A stretch of DNA of 64,000 nucleotides from the NCBI RefSeq assembly GCF_014654205.1, contig NZ_BNAW01000020.1, positions 79,265 to 143,264 on the forward strand, written 5' to 3'. Source of the DNA: Amycolatopsis bullii (lineage in GTDB: Bacteria > Actinomycetota > Actinomycetes > Mycobacteriales > Pseudonocardiaceae). The translations under genes and the position numbers were made by a program. The notes under the pieces were generated by a model that did not search any database, had not been told where the DNA came from, and was given only the letters and a program-made list of their open reading frames with translations. Below, piece after piece: positions 1 through 8,130 of the stretch; position 1 is the first letter of the stretch; each line of letters starts with the position of its first letter.

Positions 1-1549
1 AGTAGTTCGGCGGGACGTAGTCGTACGGCCCGTTCATCTTCATCCCGGACGACCCCAGCTGCGGCGACGACTTCGCCGACGCGGCCGGGACCACCGGCGT
101 CGCCCAGTCCGCGGCGGACAGCGCGTCGAGGTAGTTCTTCTCGATCGTCGCGTCGGGGGCGAAGTCACTGCCGATGAGGAAGGAGATGACGCTCGGGTGG
201 TCGCGCAGCCGCTCGGCCTCCGCGGTCATCGACGCCTTGGCGACCGGGTAGTCCGCGGCGGTCCAGGGGTCGCCCTTCTCGTCCCCGTTGACCTGGCCTT
301 CCCACTTGTCGCAGCACTCCCAGCCGGGCAGCGTCAGCACGCCCATCCGGTCGGCGAGGTCGAAGAACTCGTCCGGCTCGATGTGGCCCTCCAGGCGCAC
401 GGTGTTGAGCCCGAGGTCCTTGACGTAGGCGAGCTTGTCCGCGGCGAACTGCTCGTTCCAGCGCAGGAACAGGTCCGGCGAGTAGCCGCCGCCCTTGATC
501 AGCAGCGGGCGCCCGTTGATCGTGTACGCCCGGCCGCCGCTGGCGTTCTTGTTCGCCGTCACCTGGCGGATGCCGAAGGTAGAGTGCGAGGAGTCCGACG
601 CCGCGCCGCCGACGCTCGCGGTCAGGTCGAGGTCGTGCAGCGGCTGCGCGCCCATCCCGGCCGGCCACCAGACCTGCGGGTTGTCGATCCCGATCACTCC
701 GAACGTGACGGTCTTCTTCTCCTTGGCCGCCAGGTTCACCGTCTGGCTGATGGCGCGCCCGGCGACCGTGCCCGAAACCGTCGTGGAGACGGCGGCCGCG
801 GAGTCGTTGCGGACGTCGGCCTTCACCGTGAGGTCGGCGTGCGACGTCCCGGTCAGCTTCGTGACGACGTGGCCGCCGCGCAGCGCCACCGGGCCGCTGC
901 GCCGCACCAGGACGTCCCGCACGATGCCCATGTTCTGGTCCGGCGGGGTCTGCGCCCAGTCGATCCAGCCCATCGACAGGTCCTTGTTCGGGTCGTTCGG
1001 GTAGACCTTGAACGCGATGCTGTTCGTGCCGGCCTTCACCTGCGCGGTGATGTCCAGGTCGTGGCGGGTGTAGGCGCCGTTGACCTGCGTCTTGTCGGCG
1101 ATCCGCGTCCCGTTGACCCAGACGTCGGCCTTGGACAGCACCCCGCTGAAGTCGAGGTACGTGCGCTGCGTGGTGTCGGCGACGGTGAGGTCGGTGCGGT
1201 ACCACCAGGGGACCTGGAAGTCCGCCGTCGGCACGTTCTTCATGTTCGTCGAGTAGAACGGGTCGGCGTACTTGCCGTTGGCCAGCAGCCCGGCGTAGAC
1301 GGTCGAGCGCGGGCCGACCGGGTACCAGCCGGAGGTGTTGTAGCCGGGCTTGGACACCGCGGAGTCGTCGCTGACCTGCGCCGACGTCTGGATCAGGAAG
1401 CCGGGGACGGCGGTGGCCGGGGCCGCGGCCGCGAGCACCGCTCGCACCGGTTGCTGCCCGGTCGCGGCCGGGACGGTCGCCCCGGTCACCGCGACGGCCA
1501 GCACGGCCGCCGCGAGGAGAGTCCGGGTTCTTCTCTGCCGATAGCTCAC
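1..1549 (-). CDS. csxA: Exo-beta-D-glucosaminidase, GH2 (CsxA type), C-terminus cut by window edge
   Basis: Secreted family 2 glycoside hydrolase expected to release glucosamine from the non-reducing end of chitosan oligomers. 516 codons are visible; the rest lies left of the window. The GTG start at 1549 has GGAGG 7 nt upstream and opens a Sec signal (MSYRQRRTRTLLAAAVLAVA, cleavage near residue 30-45). A sugar-binding jelly roll and immunoglobulin-like domain precede the TIM barrel (ADVWVNGTRI, MGWIDWAQTPPDQNMG, LNTVRLEGHIEPDEFFD). The motif GSDFAP places an Asp at residue 462, where I recall CsxA having its acid/base Asp469 rather than the Glu usual in GH2; the nucleophile Glu would lie beyond the edge. 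A palindrome lies just upstream (1597-1615). The subfamily call rests on that Asp and general similarity; a mannosidase-like GH2 is the main alternative. Confidence 0.85.
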   Translation of the reverse strand, partial: MSYRQRRTRTLLAAAVLAVAVTGATVPAATGQQPVRAVLAAAAPATAVPGFLIQTSAQVSDDSAVSKPGYNTSGWYPVGPRSTVYAGLLANGKYADPFYSTNMKNVPTADFQVPWWYRTDLTVADTTQRTYLDFSGVLSKADVWVNGTRIADKTQVNGAYTRHDLDITAQVKAGTNSIAFKVYPNDPNKDLSMGWIDWAQTPPDQNMGIVRDVLVRRSGPVALRGGHVVTKLTGTSHADLTVKADVRNDSAAAVSTTVSGTVAGRAISQTVNLAAKEKKTVTFGVIGIDNPQVWWPAGMGAQPLHDLDLTASVGGAASDSSHSTFGIRQVTANKNASGGRAYTINGRPLLIKGGGYSPDLFLRWNEQFAADKLAYVKDLGLNTVRLEGHIEPDEFFDLADRMGVLTLPGWECCDKWEGQVNGDEKGDPWTAADYPVAKASMTAEAERLRDHPSVISFLIGSDFAPDATIEKNYLDALSAADWATPVVPAASAKSSPQLGSSGMKMNGPYDYVPPNY

Positions 1550-1596
1550 TAGCGCGCCTCCTAGGCACCCACGGCGGCGGGGGACAGCGGACCATC

Positions 1597-1615
1597 GTTA
1601 GGGAACTTTCCTAAC
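1597..1615. promoter_or_regulatory. Imperfect palindrome, likely operator of the GH2 gene
   Basis: GTTAGGGAACTTTCCTAAC is symmetrical except for one base pair and lies 48 bp upstream of the GH2 start. It is nested inside a second inverted repeat, ACCATCG (1591-1597) and CGATGGT (1624-1630). Its form resembles palindromes I recall upstream of chitosan-degradation genes controlled by ROK-family repressors of actinomycetes; I cannot verify the consensus here. Confidence 0.55.
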
Positions 1616-1666
1616 AATGGCGACGATGGTAGCGGCCCGGTCACGCCGGGAACAGAGGCCGTTTCG

Positions 1667-2896
1667 TCAGACCCGGGCCGCCTGCCACGCCGCGGCGGCC
1701 CGCAGGGCCAGCAGGAGCGGCAGGGAACCGTCTTCCCAGAGCCGTTGAGGAAGTGCCTCGCTGAGCGGGACACCGCCGGCCAGCGCGGCGCCGATCGCGG
1801 AGAGGTCGACATCGAAGAGCGCCAGGCCGGCGCTGTAGAGCCGCTCGCCGCTGACCGGGCGGCGCCGGGCGACCTCGGTGCTGTCGACCGCGAGCTCGGT
1901 CAGCCCGAAGAACTCGGGCTTGGCACCGCGCTCCATCCAGCGCGCGAAGCCGACCAGCTTCGTCTCGCGGACGTCTCCGGGGGTGAGGCCGCTTTCCTCG
2001 CACAGCTCGCGTTCCATCCCGGCGCGGACCGCGGTGTGCAGGAACCGGCGCGGGCTGCCGTCCGGGGTGCGCAGGTCGCGCGGTTCGAGCGAGCCGCTGC
2101 CCGACGGGGCCAGCAGCAGCCCGCTGACGGAGTTGAGCGGCGACTGCCGGACGGTGACCAGCTTCCCGTCGGTGGTGAACGCGACCGTCGAGACGCCGAC
2201 GAGGTCGGCCAGCGTGCTGCCGCTCAGCTCCCGGAGCGCGCCGGCGGTGTCGGTGAGCTCGGCCTTGCGCAGGTCGTACTCTTCGCCGGTGTCGGTGCGG
2301 GTGATCCGGAGCGCGGCGAGCTCGTTCGAGCAGACGGCGTCGAAGAACCGCGCCCGGTGCAGCCGGATCGGCGCGGGCCGGGCCCCGGCGGCGGGCAGCG
2401 GATCGCCGCGCATGCCGACGATCGGGCCGTTGAACAGCAGCCGGCCGCGCGCCCGCAGCGGCAGCACGTGCGGCGCGGTGGCCTTGAGCGACGGCGGCAG
2501 CCGGTAGGGCTCCTCGGCGACGTCGACGGTGTGCCGTTCCTGCCACAGTGCGCGGTCGATCGCGGCGCTGACCAGCGCGGTGCCGCGGGCGGGCACGGCG
2601 AGGTAGGCCGCGTCTGGGTAGGCGGGCGGCGGCAGGTCCGCGGTGGGGAAGGGGGCGGCGATGGTGGTGAACTCGAACCCGGCCCACCGGCGGCGCAGCA
2701 GCCGCAGGTCACGGGTGAAGGTGGCCATGCCGAGCGCGAGAGCGACGACGGAGAGCCCGACCCCGACGGCGCTGGGGAGGATGGTGACGACCCCGAGCGC
2801 CACGCCCAGCCCGGACGCGGCGAGCGGCCACTCCCGGGCCCCGATGAAGCCGAGGTAGTCCGCCTTCGCCCGGGCGCGGCGCGTCAGTTTTCCCAT
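1667..2896 (-). CDS. Membrane-anchored protein with Nudix-like motif
   Basis: 409-residue protein of unknown role. The N-terminus (MGKLTRRARAKADYL) is followed by two hydrophobic segments at about residues 22-60, then a soluble domain. Around residues 285-305 it reads AGMERELCEESGLTPGD, which fits the core of a Nudix box (REx2EExG), and LVGFARWMERG follows as in Nudix folds. The upstream half of the Nudix consensus is less clear, so nucleotide hydrolase activity is only possible. An ATG 19 codons upstream would extend it, but the extension is proline/glycine-rich and lacks a ribosome binding site. It follows the 2943-3362 gene on the same strand by 46 bp and may share its transcript. Confidence 0.65.
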   Translation of the reverse strand: MGKLTRRARAKADYLGFIGAREWPLAASGLGVALGVVTILPSAVGVGLSVVALALGMATFTRDLRLLRRRWAGFEFTTIAAPFPTADLPPPAYPDAAYLAVPARGTALVSAAIDRALWQERHTVDVAEEPYRLPPSLKATAPHVLPLRARGRLLFNGPIVGMRGDPLPAAGARPAPIRLHRARFFDAVCSNELAALRITRTDTGEEYDLRKAELTDTAGALRELSGSTLADLVGVSTVAFTTDGKLVTVRQSPLNSVSGLLLAPSGSGSLEPRDLRTPDGSPRRFLHTAVRAGMERELCEESGLTPGDVRETKLVGFARWMERGAKPEFFGLTELAVDSTEVARRRPVSGERLYSAGLALFDVDLSAIGAALAGGVPLSEALPQRLWEDGSLPLLLALRAAAAWQAARV

Positions 2897-2942
2897 CGCC
2901 GCACTGTTTAGCACGACGGCGGCGGTGCCCGGGCCGGGTTTC

Positions 2943-3362
2943 CTACTTCCCAAGCCCCAGGTCGGCCTTGAAGAGTTCGATCACCGCGAGCCGCTGCCGG
3001 TCCACCGCCTCGACAACGGCCTGCTCGACCCCGCCTGCCGCGGCGATCTTCGTGTGCACCTCGATCACGGCGCCCGCCAGGTCCCGCGCCGGCCCGGCCA
3101 CCTCCCGGTCCGCCAGGACGTCGATCTCGGCCGTGGCGGCGTGCAGGCGCGCGTCCTCGGTCCGGCTCCGGTCGCCGGCCATCGCCTGCCCGTAGCTCGC
3201 GCTGATCGCGCGCAGGTACTCGGCGTAGACGGCCTGCTTCAGCTTGCCGAGCGCGTCCTCCCGCTGCCACCGGCGGGTGCGCGCCGCCTGCAGCAGCTGG
3301 AGCAGACCGCCGACGAGGACGCCGAGGAGCGCCCCCGCGACGCCGACGATCGCGGTCCCCAT
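2943..3362 (-). CDS. Small membrane-anchored hypothetical protein
   Basis: 139 residues. One N-terminal hydrophobic helix (MGTAIVGVAGALLGVLVGGL) is followed by a basic stretch (ARTRRWQRED) and a mostly helical cytoplasmic part rich in Ala, Glu and Arg. No enzymatic motif is visible. The ATG overlaps the stop of the upstream SEC-C gene by one base (TGATG), so the two are translationally coupled. I do not recognise a family; single-helix proteins of this shape are common in actinomycete genomes and usually uncharacterised. Confidence 0.65.
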   Translation of the reverse strand: MGTAIVGVAGALLGVLVGGLLQLLQAARTRRWQREDALGKLKQAVYAEYLRAISASYGQAMAGDRSRTEDARLHAATAEIDVLADREVAGPARDLAGAVIEVHTKIAAAGGVEQAVVEAVDRQRLAVIELFKADLGLGK

Positions 3363-3742
3363 CAGGCGTCCGCGTCGAGGTAGACCCAGTGGCCGTCCGC
3401 ACGCCGGAAGCGGCTGTTCTCCTCGAGGAAACCGTCCCGGCCCCGGTGGCGGTAGTGCGCCCGGAACTCGACGGTGCCCTCGGTCTGCAGCAGGCCCCCG
3501 CCGGTGCGGCCGAGGATCTCGAGCCGCGTCCACTCCTGGCCGGGATCGAGCCGGAGCTGCCGCGGCCGGGTGCCGGGGTGCCAGGTGCGCAGCAGGTAAG
3601 CGGTGTCCCCGACGGCGAAGGCGCTGAACCGCGAGCGCATCAGCAGTTCGGCGGTCGGAGCGGCCAGCCCGCCATCGTGGAACCGGCCGCAGCAGGCGGC
3701 GTAGGACTCGGCGAGGCCGCACGGGCACGAGGCGGGAGGCAT
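3362..3742 (-). CDS. YchJ/UPF0225 family protein with SEC-C motif
   Basis: 126 residues. It opens with MPPASCPCGLAESYAACCGRF, a SEC-C-type metal-binding signature (CPCG then CC), followed by the YchJ core (LMRSRFSAFAVGDTAYLLRTWHP, LEILGRTGG, VEFRAHYR). Length and order match the YchJ family, whose function is unknown; the Cys cluster probably binds zinc. The stop overlaps the next gene by one base. The region upstream of the start (3743-3790) is short and shows no obvious promoter. Confidence 0.85.
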   Translation of the reverse strand: MPPASCPCGLAESYAACCGRFHDGGLAAPTAELLMRSRFSAFAVGDTAYLLRTWHPGTRPRQLRLDPGQEWTRLEILGRTGGGLLQTEGTVEFRAHYRHRGRDGFLEENSRFRRADGHWVYLDADA

Positions 3743-3790
3743 CGGGGAATTCTGCCACGATCGATCGCGGGGTCCGGGAGCCCGCGGCCG

Positions 3791-4447
3791 TCAGGGCGCC
3801 GGGAACTCCACGGCGACGTCCGCGGCGTCTTCGAGCACCGCCGGGTCCGGGTGGCCGCCACCGCTCGTCGCCTCGGCGATCACCAGGCGGGGCCCGTCGA
3901 GCCGGGACTCGTAGTGGTCGCCGGTGAACCGGACGCCCGCCCGCTTCAGCAGGGCGTCGGGCACGGCGTAGATGTTCCCGGTGCCGTCGCGGTCGGCCAG
4001 CTCCCGCAGGTCGCGGGCCTCGGCGGTCTTCGGCATCCGGACCCACGCGATCGTGACGACGACCGTGTTCCCCCGGCCGTCGCCGACGGCCAGCAGCATG
4101 CGCGAGAGCGCCTTGCACGGATGGTGCACGAAGAACTGCTGAACCTGCCCGAACGCGTACGGCGCGCACTTCAGTTCGCGCTTGACGACCTTTTTGATCG
4201 TCTTGAGACCGAGTCGTTTCATCGCGTCTTCGTGCCGGCCTTTGCGGGCCGATTCCTTGCTGGAATTGCGGGCTTTCAGGGTTGATCCGCCCCCGGATTC
4301 GAGCGAAGCCGCGCCACCGCCGGTGCCCAGCGCCGTCCCGCCGGCCGCGGCGGCGCCGACCACCGCGGCGGCGAGCACCGCAGCTCGCCCTTTCTTCGGT
4401 TTGTCCGCCCCGAACGGCCTAGGCTTGCCGCCGACCATGCGCACCAT
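3791..4447 (-). CDS. Hypothetical protein with one N-terminal membrane helix
   Basis: 218 residues. Basic N-terminus, then an Ala/Gly-rich hydrophobic segment at about residues 22-48 that is a signal anchor or uncleaved signal, a Ser/Lys-rich linker, and a compact domain with several Cys and His (CAPYAFGQVQQFFVHHPCKAL). The C-terminal half reads as an alpha/beta fold (TVVVTIAWVRMPKTAEARDL, IYAVPDALLKRAGV). The ATG at 4447 has GGGAG about 7 nt upstream; an in-frame ATG three codons later is an alternative. I do not recognise the family. It lies downstream of RNase HI on the same strand. Confidence 0.7.
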   Translation of the reverse strand: MVRMVGGKPRPFGADKPKKGRAAVLAAAVVGAAAAGGTALGTGGGAASLESGGGSTLKARNSSKESARKGRHEDAMKRLGLKTIKKVVKRELKCAPYAFGQVQQFFVHHPCKALSRMLLAVGDGRGNTVVVTIAWVRMPKTAEARDLRELADRDGTGNIYAVPDALLKRAGVRFTGDHYESRLDGPRLVIAEATSGGGHPDPAVLEDAADVAVEFPAP

Positions 4448-4553
4448 CGCGAGCTCCCGTTCCCTCCCCGGTCCGGAAGGTCCGATCCTGCGTCGGAAAC
4501 CGGAAGAGGGGAATGGTCGTCGCCCGAACGGCGCAGCGGCCGTCCGGTCCGGG

Positions 4554-5015
4554 CTAACCCGCGTTGACCGGCTTCCCGCTTTCCCGCGCCTCCTGGGCCC
4601 CGCGCACCGCAAACCGGTCGGCTCGCTCGTTTTCCGGGTGGCCCGCGTGGCCCTTCACCCACAGCCATTCGACCGTGTGGCCGCCGATCGCCGCGTCCAG
4701 GCGCTGCCACAGGTCCGCGTTCTTCACCGGGGCGCGCGCCGCCGTCTGCCAGCCGTTGCTCTTCCAGCGGGGCAGCCACTGCGTGATGCCGTTGCGCACG
4801 TACGTGCTGTCCGTGTACACCCGCACCTGCGACGGCCGGGTCAGGCTCTCCAAGGCGCGGATCGGCGCCGTCAGCTCCATGCGGTTGTTCGTCGTCGGCG
4901 TGGCTTCGCCGCCGTACAGCTCGCGCTCGTGCCTGCCGTAGCGCAGCACCGCGCCCCAGCCGCCCGGTCCGGGGTTCCCGCTGCACGCTCCGTCGGTGTA
5001 GATCTCCACGTCCAC
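4554..5015 (-). CDS. rnhA: Ribonuclease HI
   Basis: 153 residues, the normal length for bacterial RNase HI, which cuts RNA in RNA-DNA hybrids. The four catalytic carboxylates are in place: D8 (IYTDGACSGNPGPGGW), E47 (NNRMEL), D69 (VYTDSTYV) and D133 (HPENERAD), with the expected His in VKGHAGH. A basic handle region (RWKSNGWQ) is present. The GTG at 5015 places the first strand correctly; a GTG two codons downstream is also possible. It is divergent from the Crp-like regulator, with 75 bp between them. Confidence 0.95.
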   Translation of the reverse strand: MDVEIYTDGACSGNPGPGGWGAVLRYGRHERELYGGEATPTTNNRMELTAPIRALESLTRPSQVRVYTDSTYVRNGITQWLPRWKSNGWQTAARAPVKNADLWQRLDAAIGGHTVEWLWVKGHAGHPENERADRFAVRGAQEARESGKPVNAG

Positions 5016-5090
5016 GGCGGCGACCCTACCGGTCGCGCCCCTCGCCGAAGACCGCCACGCCGGGTTACGGTGAACCTCCGGAGGGGAACG

Positions 5091-5795
5091 ATGAGCGGGC
5101 ACGACGACGCGGGCGAGGGGGCGCTCCTGGCCTACCTCGCCGAAGCCGATCGCGAGTACCTGCTCGCCCGGGGCACCCGCCGCCGGTTCCGCGCGAACGA
5201 CGTCGTGCTCATGGAGGGCGACCCGTCCGACCACGTCCACGTGCTGGTTTCCGGCTGGGTGCGCGTCTCCACGATCGTCGAGGACGGCCGCGAAGTGCTC
5301 TTCGGGCTGCGCGGCCCCGGCGAGGTGCTGGGCGACCTCGCCGCGGTCACCGGGCGGCCGCGGTCGGCGTCGGTCCGCGCGATCGAACCCTGCACCGTCT
5401 TCCAGTTGAAGGGCGCCGATTTCGTCGACGTCCTGCACGCTCGGCCCGCGATCGCCATCGCCACCATCAAGACGGTCGCGGCCCGGCTCCGCAACGCCGA
5501 GTCCGCGCGCGTCGACGCGGCCGCCTTCGACGTCAGCCGCCGGGTCGCGGTGGTGCTGGTCCGGCTGGCCGAGGAGCACGGCCGGACCGTGCCGGACGGC
5601 GTCGTCGTCGACGCGCTGTCGCAGGAGGACATCGCCGCGCAGATCGGCGCGGCCCGGCGTACCGTCGCCCGGGCGCTGCGCGTGCTGCGGGAGCGCGGGA
5701 TCGTCGAGACCGGCCGTCGCCGGTTCCTCATCCGCGAACCTCGCGTCCTGCGGGCCTTCGCCCGTTCTGAGCCAAACGGCACACAACGCCCGTGA
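5091..5795 (+). CDS. Crp/Fnr family transcriptional regulator
   Basis: 234 residues. The N-terminal cyclic-nucleotide-binding-type beta barrel (about 15-130: FRANDVVLMEGDPSDHVHVLVSGWVRV) leads through a dimer helix to a C-terminal winged HTH (ALSQEDIAAQIGAARRTVARALRVL, about 180-205). The phosphate-binding cassette equivalent reads GEVLGDLAAVTGRPRSASV: the Arg-Ser pair is kept but the usual Glu is Asp, so cAMP binding is uncertain. No Fnr-type Cys cluster is seen. A strong GGAGGGG precedes the ATG at 5091. It is divergent from RNase HI and followed by two very small ORFs on the same strand. Confidence 0.88.
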   Translation: MSGHDDAGEGALLAYLAEADREYLLARGTRRRFRANDVVLMEGDPSDHVHVLVSGWVRVSTIVEDGREVLFGLRGPGEVLGDLAAVTGRPRSASVRAIEPCTVFQLKGADFVDVLHARPAIAIATIKTVAARLRNAESARVDAAAFDVSRRVAVVLVRLAEEHGRTVPDGVVVDALSQEDIAAQIGAARRTVARALRVLRERGIVETGRRRFLIREPRVLRAFARSEPNGTQRP

Positions 5796-5905
5796 CAGCG
5801 GGCATCTGAGGAAACCCGCCGCCCGGCGATCCTGGAACCCGGCCGGAAAGAATGCGATGCCCACCGGCCGGATTCCATTTCGAGCGAGGTCGGGGAGTCC
5901 TTGTC

Positions 5906-6073
5906 GTGAACGTCTACTGCCGGATTTTGACCCTGGTGAAATCGGTCTTCGCCGCGTTCCTGGTCGGTGCCGTCGCGGGTTTCGCGGTGGCCGCCGGAAC
6001 CGCGGCGGAGCCCGCCGCGCCGGCGTTGCACGGCTCCGCGCCGCTTTCCGCCTCGGCCTGGGTACAGCGATGA
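5906..6073 (+). CDS. Small secreted or membrane peptide (55 aa), unknown
   Basis: GTG start at 5906 with GGGGAG about 9 nt upstream. The product begins MNVYCRILTLVKSVFAAFLV and runs through an Ala/Val-rich hydrophobic helix to AAGTAAEPAAPALHG, which looks like a signal peptide with an Ala-x-Ala cleavage site, leaving a mature peptide of roughly 25 residues. The stop lies directly against the ribosome binding site of a 14-codon ORF, so the two appear translationally linked. No family recognised; coding status is supported only by the RBS, the signal-like sequence and the arrangement. Confidence 0.45.
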   Translation: MNVYCRILTLVKSVFAAFLVGAVAGFAVAAGTAAEPAAPALHGSAPLSASAWVQR

Positions 6074-6086
6074 GGAGGTGTGTCTG

Positions 6087-6131
6087 ATGGAGAGTCACTC
6101 GATCTGGGCCCTGATCTTCGGGGTCAACTGA
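6087..6131 (+). CDS. 14-residue peptide ORF, unknown
   Basis: ATG at 6087 preceded by a full Shine-Dalgarno (GAGGAGG, 6072-6078) at good spacing. It encodes MESHSIWALIFGVN and ends at TGA 6129-6131. A 14-bp perfect hairpin with terminator character begins 13 bp later, so this is the last reading frame of the transcript. The peptide is amphipathic to hydrophobic with one Trp. It could be a real micropeptide, a leader peptide or a chance ORF; the strong RBS and the terminator favour translation. Confidence 0.4.
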   Translation: MESHSIWALIFGVN

Positions 6132-6144
6132 GCCGCGGGTGAGA

Positions 6145-6181
6145 CCCGGCCGGCCGGCTCGTGGGGGGCCGGCCGGCCGGG
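6145..6181 (+). terminator. Strong GC hairpin, probable terminator
   Basis: Perfect 14-bp arms, CCCGGCCGGCCGGC (6145-6158) and its complement (6168-6181), with a 9-nt loop. There is no U-tract, as is usual for actinomycete terminators. It ends the Crp/small-ORF transcript before the next gene at 6242. Confidence 0.75.
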
Positions 6182-6241
6182 TATTCGCCGAATGGCGGTG
6201 TCCGGATTTTGTCCTGCTTTCGGAGAACGGAAACTGCTAAC

Positions 6242-7243
6242 GTGGGCAAATCTTCCGCGCGGGGACGAGGGGGTGGGACGACGGAAGAGCACACCCTCCC
6301 GTTCGTGCGCGAGCTCAACGAACTGCGCCGCGGCCGCGGCCTCGACGCGGCCGACCTGCACCAGCGGATCGGCCCCTGCCTGCGGGCGGCGTGCGCGATC
6401 ACCGAAACCGACCAGCCGGTCGCCGCGCGCCAGAAGCTCGTGCTGCGGCTGACCGAGCTGTGCGGCCGGCTGCCGCCGGACCTGAAGCTGGCCGCGCTGG
6501 CGGCGCTCGGCCTGCACGAGGAGGCCGCGGGGGAGTTCCTCGACCGGCGGATCTCGTGGCTGGCCAGCGTCCTCGACCGCGACCCGCGCACCGCCCGCCG
6601 CCGGATCGACCTGGCGTTCCGCCGGCTCGACGAGCTGCTCGGCGCGCCCGGGCCCGGCAGCGACCTGCACCCGCTGGCCGGCTGGTACGTCGAGTCGATG
6701 AAGGCGATGCTCCGGCTCGATCGCGAGCCGCCGGAACTGCAGGAGGAACGCCGGATCGTCGCCGAGGTCGACGAGCTCGACGAGCTGGTCCTGCCGTTCA
6801 GCGTGCCGGCCGAACCGGGCAGCGACCCGGTGCCGGACATCACCGCCGACGCGCTGTTCGGCGGCGAGATCGTCGAAGCGCGCCAGGTGTCGGCGAGTCA
6901 CGCCCAGTTCGTGATGCGGCTGCCGAACCCGCTGCGGCTCGGCCAGCGGCACGAGTACGGCATCCGGTTCACGCCGCGGCGCACGGAACTGCGGCCGTAC
7001 TACGCCATGACGCCGTTGCGCCGCTGCGAGCACTTCGCGGTGCGGGTCCGGTTCGACCGGGCGGCACCGCCGTCGCGCGTGTGGCGCCTCAACGGCGTGC
7101 CGGGCCGGGTGGTCGACGACGGCGTCGACTCGGGCGACGCGCTGATCGTCAACCGGGTCGGCGAGGTCGGCCTCGAGTTCCACGACCTGCACCAGGGCCT
7201 GAGCTACGGGCTGCAGTGGTCGTTCGACCCGCCGGCGGACTGA
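6242..7243 (+). CDS. Conserved-looking hypothetical protein, 333 aa
   Basis: The GTG at 6242 may be leaderless: a TAACGT-like -10 region sits at the start and only a distant GGAG is found upstream. The first 130 residues are helical and Arg/Leu-rich (LPFVRELNELRRGRGLDAADL, RLTELCGRLPPDLKLAALAAL, RRISWLASVLDRDPRTARRR) and could be a DNA- or nucleotide-interacting helical domain. The C-terminal 150 residues look beta-rich (FVMRLPNPLRLGQRHEYGIRF, HFAVRVRFD, EVGLEFHDL). No signal peptide or membrane segment. I do not recognise the family. Confidence 0.7.
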   Translation: MGKSSARGRGGGTTEEHTLPFVRELNELRRGRGLDAADLHQRIGPCLRAACAITETDQPVAARQKLVLRLTELCGRLPPDLKLAALAALGLHEEAAGEFLDRRISWLASVLDRDPRTARRRIDLAFRRLDELLGAPGPGSDLHPLAGWYVESMKAMLRLDREPPELQEERRIVAEVDELDELVLPFSVPAEPGSDPVPDITADALFGGEIVEARQVSASHAQFVMRLPNPLRLGQRHEYGIRFTPRRTELRPYYAMTPLRRCEHFAVRVRFDRAAPPSRVWRLNGVPGRVVDDGVDSGDALIVNRVGEVGLEFHDLHQGLSYGLQWSFDPPAD

Positions 7244-7322
7244 GCCCGTCCGGATGCTGGGACCCGGAATAGCGGCGCCGGCGGCGGGTTGGCACCGTCG
7301 TAGCCGACGGAAGGGGCCCGCG

Positions 7323-8105
7323 ATGAGCACGTTCACGAGCGAGTGGCAGGACTGGAAGGCCCGGCGCGAGGCCGACCTGGCCGAACCGCACGGCTGGCTG
7401 GCCCTGGTGTCGCTGGACTGGCTGACCGACGCCCCGCGCGAGTACCCCGGCATCCCGGGCCGCTGGTGGCAGGACGCCGACGCGGCGTACGTCGACCCGG
7501 CCGGCGCGTCGCTGGCGCACGAAGGGGAGCCGATCACCGGCGTCCGGCGCTTCGAGCTGGTCAACAGCGGCGCGGGCACGCGGGTGCTGGCCGGCGACGT
7601 CGAGATCGAGGTGGCCCGCCGTTCGGGGTACCTGATCCGCGTCCACGACCCCAAGGCCGAGGTGCTGCGCGAGTTCCGCGGCGTCCCGGCGTACGAGCCG
7701 TCGCCGTCCTGGGTGCTGTCCGGACGGTTCGAGCCGTTCGAGGCGCCGCGCCCGACGACGGTCGGCGCCGTGGTGGAGGGCTTGAGCCACGTGTACACGG
7801 CACCGGGCGTGGTCCGCTTCGAGTACGAAGGGGCGTCGCACACCCTGACCGCGTTCAACGGCAAGGACGGCGGCCTCAGCATCCTGTTCACCGACGGGAC
7901 GAGCGGCGTGACGACCTACGCGGCCAACCGGTCGCTGCCGGTCGGAGCACCGGCGGCGGACGGCTCGGTGACGCTGGACTTCAACCGCGCGGTGAACCTG
8001 CCGTGCGCGTTCACCGACTTCGCGACGTGCCCGCTGCCCCCGGCGGGCAACCACCTGCCGTTCGCGGTCGAGGCGGGGGAGAAGACGCCGTACGAGCGCC
8101 GCTGA
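7323..8105 (+). CDS. DUF1684 family protein
   Basis: 260 residues. The start MSTFTSEWQDWKARREADLAE and following HGWLALVSLDWL are typical of DUF1684, as are FRGVPAYEPSPSW and the C-terminal NRAVNLPCAFTDFATCPLPP with GNHLPFAVEAGEK. Length agrees with the family. The biochemical function is unknown. The protein is cytoplasmic, with no signal peptide. GGAAGGGG lies about 8 nt before the ATG. It stands alone, 79 bp after the previous gene and convergent with the next. Confidence 0.88.
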   Translation: MSTFTSEWQDWKARREADLAEPHGWLALVSLDWLTDAPREYPGIPGRWWQDADAAYVDPAGASLAHEGEPITGVRRFELVNSGAGTRVLAGDVEIEVARRSGYLIRVHDPKAEVLREFRGVPAYEPSPSWVLSGRFEPFEAPRPTTVGAVVEGLSHVYTAPGVVRFEYEGASHTLTAFNGKDGGLSILFTDGTSGVTTYAANRSLPVGAPAADGSVTLDFNRAVNLPCAFTDFATCPLPPAGNHLPFAVEAGEKTPYERR

Positions 8106-8130
8106 CTCCCCCGCCTGCCGTTCAGCGGAT

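Noticed and set aside
165..1595. Long minus-strand frame over the GH2 gene
   Set aside because: It is the wrong frame of the same strand; it is Arg/Gly/Pro-rich, whereas the frame starting at 1549 reads a clear GH2 enzyme with signal peptide.
5857..6087. 76-codon ORF overlapping the 55-residue small ORF
   Set aside because: No ribosome binding site, Arg-rich shadow composition, and its end overlaps the RBS region of the 14-codon ORF.
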